Source: Uranotaenia lowii
Lineage: Eukaryota; Arthropoda; Insecta; Diptera; Culicidae
Length of the DNA: 64,000 bases
Assembly: GCF_029784155.1 (NCBI RefSeq)
Contig: NC_073691.1
Location: 123,194,714-123,258,713, forward strand
Direction: 5' to 3'
The translations under genes and the position numbers were made by a program. Below are positions 58,175 to 64,000 of this stretch, in pieces; within the stretch, counting starts at the first letter, position 1, and each line of letters opens with the position of its first letter. Below the pieces are notes generated by a model. That model was not told the origin of the DNA. It saw only the letters and a program-made list of their open reading frames with translations, and did not search any database.

Positions 58175-59583
58175 TCACTTGCTCTTCAACACGTTCATAA
58201 TCACCTCATCGACGGTTTGATTGTTCAGCAACACTTTAACGTGATCGTCCTCCATGGTGAGGGAGAACAAAATTTTCGTATTTTCCCGCAAACGGGTGCC
58301 GGCATCACCGGCTTCGGCCGCCCCAGCCGGTTTGTGGCCACAGCGTACGATGATGTTGCTCAGCAGCTGCTCGACCGGTGCGTTGGGCCAGCCAAATTCG
58401 GACAGCGTTTCCTCGTCTATCAGCACCTGCAACAGCTCCCCCACCTTCTCTTTCAGCATGCTATCGTTCAGGAAGATGGGCATACCGTCGTCCGGTTCTT
58501 CCACCTTGATTCGGGAAACAGGCGGTTGTATTTCCACATCTTTAGCAGCCGTTGATTTGTCACGTTTCCGCTTCTTTTTCGTTTCAACCGGTGGAATGTC
58601 GACTTCTGCCTGCGAAGGACTAGGCAGGCTTACGACAATAAGGCTTTCTGGTTCTTTTGTGACTGGTGGTTCTGGGGAAATTGTTTTTGTGGAGACTGAT
58701 TTGTGAGGATTTGTTTTTGTGGAGGCTGGTTTCGGTGTAGTTGTTTTTGTAGAAGTTGGTTTTGGGACAGTTGCTTTTTTGGAAGCGGGTTTCGGGGCTG
58801 TTACTTTTGTAGAAGTTAGTTTCGGGGCATTTTCTATTGTGGAAACTGGTTTTGGTGGAGTTGCTTTGGGAGCAGGTTTTGCAGAAATAGATTTTACTGG
58901 AGCAACCTTCGGGGGTACAGTTGGTAAAGTTGGCAAAGGTTTTGGCTTTGGCTGTACTGGCGATGGTTGAGATTTAGTTACTCCAGAGCTGGCAGCAACA
59001 GCTAACGTTTTTGTTGAAGTCGGTTTTTTCAACGCTGTTTTTTTGACAACTGCAATGCTTTCTGGGGTCTTGAATACTGGAGATGTTTGGGACGTCGTTT
59101 GCTGTTTCAGTGGCGAGGTCTTTTTAGCTACTTCTCGTTGTCTGTGTCGAGGTTCGATTTCAGACGAAACAATTTCCACTACATCAACAGTTTTGATCTC
59201 ATTGCTGTGTTCCTTTTTCAAAGAAACCGTTTCCGAGCTAAGCTTCACGATCTGGATGTCCTCCAGCGGTGTTATCTCGTAGACTTCACCCTCAAACTCA
59301 ACCTCGTCGGTTTTTTCCGTAGCGATCGATATAGTATCCTCTGCGTCCATTTTCTGGAGCAATTCATTACTACGGACGAAGGTCAAGTTAATATATAAAG
59401 TGATAAATAAATTAAACTGAACTTACGGATGCTTGGACCTCATGTGTCTGGTTAAAAGATCTTTGCGCAGGAAAGTCTTGTTGCAAATGCCACATAGTAC
59501 CGGATTAGATATGTGTGTTTTCATGTGGGTCCTCAACGATCCCCTAGTTTGGAATCGTTTGTCGCAAATATCGCAAAGAAAAG
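58175..59583 (-). CDS. C2H2 zinc-finger protein with Pro/Lys/Thr-rich repeats, 5' incomplete
   Basis: Two exons are readable on the minus strand: 59583-59427 and 59369-58175 (stop 58177-58175), joined with correct phase (CC|T, Pro). The upstream exon encodes two C2H2 fingers (CDICDKRFQTRGSLRTHMKTH and CGICNKTFLRKDLLTRHMRSKH), so the protein probably binds DNA in the nucleus. The last exon encodes an acidic stretch, then many degenerate copies of a P-K-P-x-S-T-K-x repeat (about 58980-58690), a basic segment KKKRKRDK (likely nuclear signal) and a conserved-looking C-terminal end (VGELLQVLIDEETLSEFG...). Further fingers and the start lie upstream, probably in or beyond the 500-N gap. No family name assigned. 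Convergent with Ada2b. Confidence 0.8.
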
Positions 59584-59707
59584 CTATCGAAAAACGTAAA
59601 ACCACAATATAGGATTAATAACTCAAATATCGATCTGAATGCAGGAAAGGAAGTTGAGATTGAAATTAAGTCTAAACTTGCCGTAAAACGCCGATTAAAT
59701 GGCATAA

Positions 59708-60207
59708 NNNNNNNNNNNNNNNNNNNNNNNNNNNNNNNNNNNNNNNNNNNNNNNNNNNNNNNNNNNNNNNNNNNNNNNNNNNNNNNNNNNNNNNNNNNNN
59801 NNNNNNNNNNNNNNNNNNNNNNNNNNNNNNNNNNNNNNNNNNNNNNNNNNNNNNNNNNNNNNNNNNNNNNNNNNNNNNNNNNNNNNNNNNNNNNNNNNNN
59901 NNNNNNNNNNNNNNNNNNNNNNNNNNNNNNNNNNNNNNNNNNNNNNNNNNNNNNNNNNNNNNNNNNNNNNNNNNNNNNNNNNNNNNNNNNNNNNNNNNNN
60001 NNNNNNNNNNNNNNNNNNNNNNNNNNNNNNNNNNNNNNNNNNNNNNNNNNNNNNNNNNNNNNNNNNNNNNNNNNNNNNNNNNNNNNNNNNNNNNNNNNNN
60101 NNNNNNNNNNNNNNNNNNNNNNNNNNNNNNNNNNNNNNNNNNNNNNNNNNNNNNNNNNNNNNNNNNNNNNNNNNNNNNNNNNNNNNNNNNNNNNNNNNNN
60201 NNNNNNN
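59708..60207. other. Assembly gap of 500 N
   Basis: Exactly 500 N. It separates the zinc-finger exons from the secreted-protein exon, so their relation cannot be read. Confidence 0.99.
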
Positions 60208-60377
60208 TGCGGGGGAGGTCCACTATCACTGTCCACATCGTTGCTGCTGGGTTGCTGCGGACGGAATGCAAAATATGGATCCCGGTCTCCATAGATTCGG
60301 GCTTGGACTCCCCCCATCGTCAGGACCGCCATCAGCAACATGCCGGCGAAGGCAACCATTCCAACAACTTTCAACAT
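60208..60377 (-). CDS. N-terminal part of a small secreted protein, cut by gap
   Basis: On the minus strand ATG at 60377-60375, preceded by AAG, starts MLKVVGMVAFAGMLLMAVLT, a classic signal peptide with a likely cleavage after GGVQA. It is followed by RIYGDRDPYFAFRPQQ and an acidic/Pro segment running into the gap. The frame is open further upstream to 60521 but the signal peptide argues for this start. Function unknown. It is either a separate gene or nested in an intron of the zinc-finger gene. Confidence 0.55.
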
Positions 60378-60521
60378 CTTAATCCACGAGTGCTCGACGA
60401 CAACGGCAACAAACGTTGGGTTTGACTCGATGTCCAATCGACTGTAGCAGGGGGTTTTGTCTAGCGATTTCACGGCACTCACTGGCTGGAACGTAAAAAT
60501 AAGTGTCATTTCAAGTGGCAT

Positions 60522-61343
60522 GTGCTTCTTGCGAAGAGCTTGGAAAGCTATGATAGTAACAGCACCATTTGGTGAATCTCAGATATTTTTTAGCTTATTT
60601 TCAAGTGTCCGCGACATAAGTATGTATGTAATCTCGCACCTATCTGCGATAAGGAATGGTTTAGATTCAACATTTTAAGGGTTTCTAACCTACTTAGCAA
60701 CAGTGCGTAATAGTTATGTGTTTAATATGATTAGTCATGAACAGCAAAGGAAAAGCCTCTAATTGAAACACATTTGTTAAGTTGTGTGTGAATGTTAACC
60801 TTCCAAAGCTGTTCGGGTCAATATGACCCGAAGCGTACATCAAATCATCATCATAGCTCTTCGAATAAAAATCGTGAAAATTTAATTCTTAAAACCATCC
60901 TGGGGAATCACTATTTGTAGTACCAGGCAACTTCTTGTGACCACCGGAAGTGCATTCCCCTGGCCGGAAATATTGATTGATTTTGATGCTTTTCAATGAA
61001 TTGATAAGATTATTTATTTAAGTTTCTCAGTAGGTATATTAAAATACAAGTGGTGAACATGGGCAAAATATACCGTAAGTTAAGCTCTAGAAAGCACCCC
61101 TATTGCGCGCAATGGGGGCGCTAGCCGTGTGAGGGGCGCGCTAAATTGATTGCTACAAATTTTCGAATCACTACACGAAAAGTATATCAATCGAAACAAC
61201 AGATTCTATGAATCTCTAGATTTAAAAAGTGGCATAATTAAGTTAAAATTTCAAAATAATCACGATGACAAAATCTCGTGAACCTACAACATAAGAATAA
61301 ATTCAAAAAAGATTAAAAAAAAGTTGAATATTTTATAACAACA
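60522..61343. other. Intergenic; contains a short perfect palindrome at 60812-60832
   Basis: The palindrome has 9-bp arms (TTCGGGTCA) around ATA. Sequence near 61095-61140 is GC-rich with GCGCGC motifs. No gene recognised. Confidence 0.45.
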
Positions 61344-62215
61344 TAAAGTCTGTTTCACATAGTATCTGGTCGCATCTTTCCATTTACTGCAGCGCCGAAT
61401 TGTCACATCGCGAATCTATTGACAGTGTTTTGAACCGGATGGTTTATTTACTTAGTGGTGAAAATTTCATCAAGATTGAAGCAGTCAGTCAAAAGTTATC
61501 GACGATGGAACACGAATGGCGAGAGAAAATTCTACACACTCACGTAGGCAAACCGACGTGATCAGGGGTAAAGATCGCGAAATTCCTGAAATATCCAAAA
61601 TCGACTGTAAATTCGGTGCTGCAACGTTACCGGGAGACCCTTACGGTGGATCGAGCAGAACAAACGAGGCGTAAATATGACCGGAAGCTGCGAGCGAAGG
61701 TAATTCGATCAGTTCACAATAATCCTGGAATCTCCTTGCGTGATTTGGCGAAAAAGTTCAAGACGAACCACAGTACAGCTCGACGAATTTGTTTGCGAGA
61801 AGGCTTGTGGTCGTATCATGCAAGCAAACACCCCAACAGGACGCTGAAACAAAACCTGGTTGCCAAAACCAGGGCAAGGAAGTTGTACTAGAAAGTGTTA
61901 ACCAAGTACAACGGATGTATTTTGATGGACGACGAAACTTACGTCAAAATGGGTTTTGGACAAATACCCGTTAACAAATTTTACCTTGCGAAGCATTAAG
62001 GGAATGTTGCGGGTAGATTCAAGTTTGTTTTCGCAGATAAATTTGCTCGTAAGTTGATGATTTGGCAAGGGATCTGTAGTTGTGGGAAGAAGACTAAGAT
62101 TTTCATCACTGGGGACACAATGAATGGAAATGTTTACAAAGAAGAATGTCTCCAGAAGAGGGTTTTGTCATTTATTCGGTCCCACAAAGGTCCGATGAAG
62201 TTCTGGCCGGACCTG

Positions 62216-63085
62216 CACACTAAAAACGCCAATTTTCCCCTCGGGATAATGACCCTCCGAACCACAGGGAAATTACTGTTTTATACGAAATTCGAAAGGG
62301 GATCCTCCCGAATCTCGACACGCTTCACTTCTTCTGAAATCTGGGAAGACATTTCATCGAATGCACGGGTACTCGAACAATCGTCCTGTATCACGGAGGA
62401 ACCTCAGCTGTCAACCATTTTCTGTCGCGCTTTTTATAGTTTATCCTTTTCCGTCTTGTGCGTATGTCACGTCTAGTTTCCGCTTGTGCGGTAGATTGAA
62501 AGTCGTTAAGCAGGAAAGCGGGAGTTGATAAAAACCTGGCGGGAGAAGGCGTTTGCTTCAAAGGATCTATCAACGGTGTTCGAATGAAGTTCTCGCAGGT
62601 CGAGGATGGCCGTCGCGTCGCAGCATTCAAAACATACAAGAACCGCTGAAATCAGTAGCATTATCCAGGTGCTGAAGAAGGTATTTTTTTTAAATAATGC
62701 ATAACGAACTGAAAAATAACATTCCCATCTTTTTTTTCAGGCAAAATATCGAGAGATAAGAACAGTAATTAGGACCAGCAGTATTTTTTTTTATAATACC
62801 CTGTTCATCTTATTAATAAATGTGTTTTTCATTAAAAAAAAAAGTGTTACTTCTTCAAAATAAATCCTCAAATCCAATAAAACTATCAAAGGAAACAATC
62901 TCGAGCCTACAGGAGAATTATGAAACGTCCCTGCACACCACAGGAGAAAACTGTTTCGAAGCTACAGGTGATTTTGACAGTTGTTTTCCTGTAGAGTTTT
63001 TCTGTCCTGAGATCGTCCTGTAATTTTCAGCTGTTGAAAATACAGGACAAAATCGTCCCGACCACAGGAGAAAAGATTAAGTGTG
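62216..63085. mobile_element. TIR element CACACT family with spliced cassette (TSD TG), 870 bp
   Basis: Left end CACACTAAAA, right end TTAAGTGTG, flanked by TG (62214-62215 and 63086-63087). Excision with one TG restores GACCTGGCAAG within the transposase. Subterminal motifs of the type ACAGGAGAA or TCCTGTA recur at 62262, 62384, 62910, 62940, 62964, 62987, 63018, 63041 and 63063. Confidence 0.85.
62530..62825 (+). other. Intron-bearing transcript-like cassette inside CACACT element
   Basis: An exon ends at 62680 (GAAGAAG), donor GTATTT, a 60-bp intron (62681-62740) with a long T tract ending CAG, a short second exon and AATAAA at 62815-62820. The best ATG (62586, MKFSQVEDGRRVAAFKTYKNR) stops within exon 1 after 21 codons. 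Same layout as the cassettes at 13436-13830 and 14565-14980. Confidence 0.45.
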
Positions 63086-64000
63086 TGGCAAGCTGCCACT
63101 ACAGCCGGGATGTCGTTAAGTGGTATAAGGAGAACAAGATTGATTTTGTTGAAAAAAGTATCAATCCACCAAACTGTCCGGATTTTCGTCCCATCGAGAA
63201 ATATTAGGCAATAATTAAGGGCAAACTGAAGAAATGTGTCAGAACCATGAAAAACCCCGCTCAAATGGAAAAGTGGTGGAACAAGATGGCGAATGAGGTT
63301 ACCAGCAGTACTGTGCAGAAAATGATGGGTGTGTCGTATCTTTACTAAGATTTTCTATTGTCAGCAAGTTGTTCCTTGCCACAATACTACTTCTGACAAC
63401 AATCGATGATAGAATGCCGTTCTTACCTCTGCTGTTCATTTACTCAACCAATCTATTATTGTTCTCTCTTTCACTCATTTTGGTTTCGATGACAACAGAG
63501 TGAATCAACTAGATTCTCGTGGGTCCCGTAACTCACACTCAATTTCAACGGTCATTAGGCGATGCATACACTGAATCGAATTCATCTGTTTTTATTTATT
63601 CAATTTATCGAAATAATTATCAAATCTCTAATATCTGCCTTATCCACCACAGGGTGGTATCACAAAAAAAGTTCGAAAATTCATCCGAAAAGCTGACGAA
63701 TGATTTTTATGTTTTTTTTTCCTTAAAGTGCAATAAAAACCCTACAAAATGACATTTTTACTTTTGTTGTACGTTATTACTTTGCGGAGAAATGATCTAT
63801 TTTATCCGACCAGATTCTAAGTGAAACAGACTTTACTGAAGATCTGGGATTTTTGTAAAACCAAGTAAACGAGAAAAAACTTAAATTTGAGTTTAGACTA
63901 CCGTTTCATTGGTAAATGAGATACAGCGGTGCAAATCCAAAATTGGATGCCTCTTTTGAAGTTGGTTTTTTTTCTCCCGGAAGTTCAGGAACAGCTTGCA

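Larger units (their letters stand above)
61505..63348 (+). pseudogene. Tc1-like transposase, interrupted and with stops
   Basis: Starts MEHEWREKIL at 61505, with TGA at 61558. It continues with HTH blocks (KIAKFLKYPKSTVNSVLQ; ISLRDLAKKFKTNHSTARRI), a TAG at 61889, [15 protein letters not shown], a TAA near 61998, then MIWQGICSCGKK and FWPDL (62200-62214). After the insertion it resumes with ATCHYSRDVV-like sequence (63086 on) and PPNCPDFRPIEKY, ending near 63348. The reconstructed spacing of the last two catalytic residues is 37, as in ITmD37E elements. Confidence 0.82.
61346..63833 (+). mobile_element. Tc1-like DD37E transposon, degenerate, with nested element
   Basis: The ends are inverted (AAGTCTGTTTCAC at 61346; GTGAAACAGACTT to 63833) and flanked by TA (61344-61345, 63834-63835), with further pairing of TATCTGGTCG and CGACCAGAT. 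The transposase is present in pieces. An 870-bp element with TIRs is inserted exactly within the second catalytic block (62216-63085). Another insertion may lengthen the 3' flank (63350-63780). Confidence 0.85.

Noticed and set aside
58719..58970. Gly/Val-rich ORF antisense to the zinc-finger gene
   Set aside because: Simple complement of the Pro-Lys-Thr repeat array.
59672..60292. ORFs spanning the second gap on the minus strand
   Set aside because: They exist only because N codons hide stops; only the real-sequence part 60208-60377 is kept.
1..64000. tRNA, rRNA or known microRNA genes
   Set aside because: I saw no cloverleaf-like A/B box arrangement or rRNA-like sequence by eye; a tRNAscan or Rfam search would be needed to exclude them.

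Overview
The window is a eukaryotic, AT-rich, intron-rich piece of insect genome, most likely from a culicine mosquito. The evidence is short 60-75 bp introns alongside very long ones, an insect FGF receptor and Ada2b gene, and a transposon load dominated by Tc1-like elements with DD37E spacing (the ITmD37E type described from mosquitoes), RNase H-bearing LINEs, Helitrons and hAT-type MITEs. Nothing bacterial or CRISPR-like is present. Two runs of exactly 500 N (9208-9707 and 59708-60207) are assembly gaps.

Layout. 1-20500 shows no recognisable host exon and is a mosaic of nested repeats; it is probably upstream sequence or an early intron of the FGF receptor. 20501-41519 (+) carries an FGF receptor gene: ten exons are readable, with two apparently mutually exclusive exons for the membrane-proximal Ig domain, a transmembrane segment and a complete tyrosine kinase. 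Its introns hold Tc1, Helitron, hAT MITE and LINE insertions. 41520-49912 is intergenic and filled by a MITE-like element and a nearly complete LINE. 49913-56459 (+) is Ada2b, the SAGA histone acetyltransferase adaptor (ZZ, SANT and SWIRM domains), with a possible second C-terminus made by intron retention. 58175-59583 (-) is the 3' part of a C2H2 zinc-finger gene convergent with Ada2b. 60208-60377 (-) is the start of a small secreted protein cut by the gap. 61346-63833 is a degenerate Tc1 element.

The most unusual signal is a set of unrelated-looking DNA elements (12976-16121, 14030-15320, 50654-52037, 52823-53720, 62216-63085, with a relative at 2757-4061). They share one architecture: short terminal inverted repeats, a 2-bp target duplication of varying sequence, family-specific short motifs repeated near the ends, and, in five of the six, a miniature gene-like cassette with one or two 60-70 bp introns with canonical splice signals and an AATAAA signal. 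An orphan cassette of the same kind (52327-52555) has a spliced ORF of 51 codons. Several elements sit inside older Tc1 relics, which gives a clear order of insertion.
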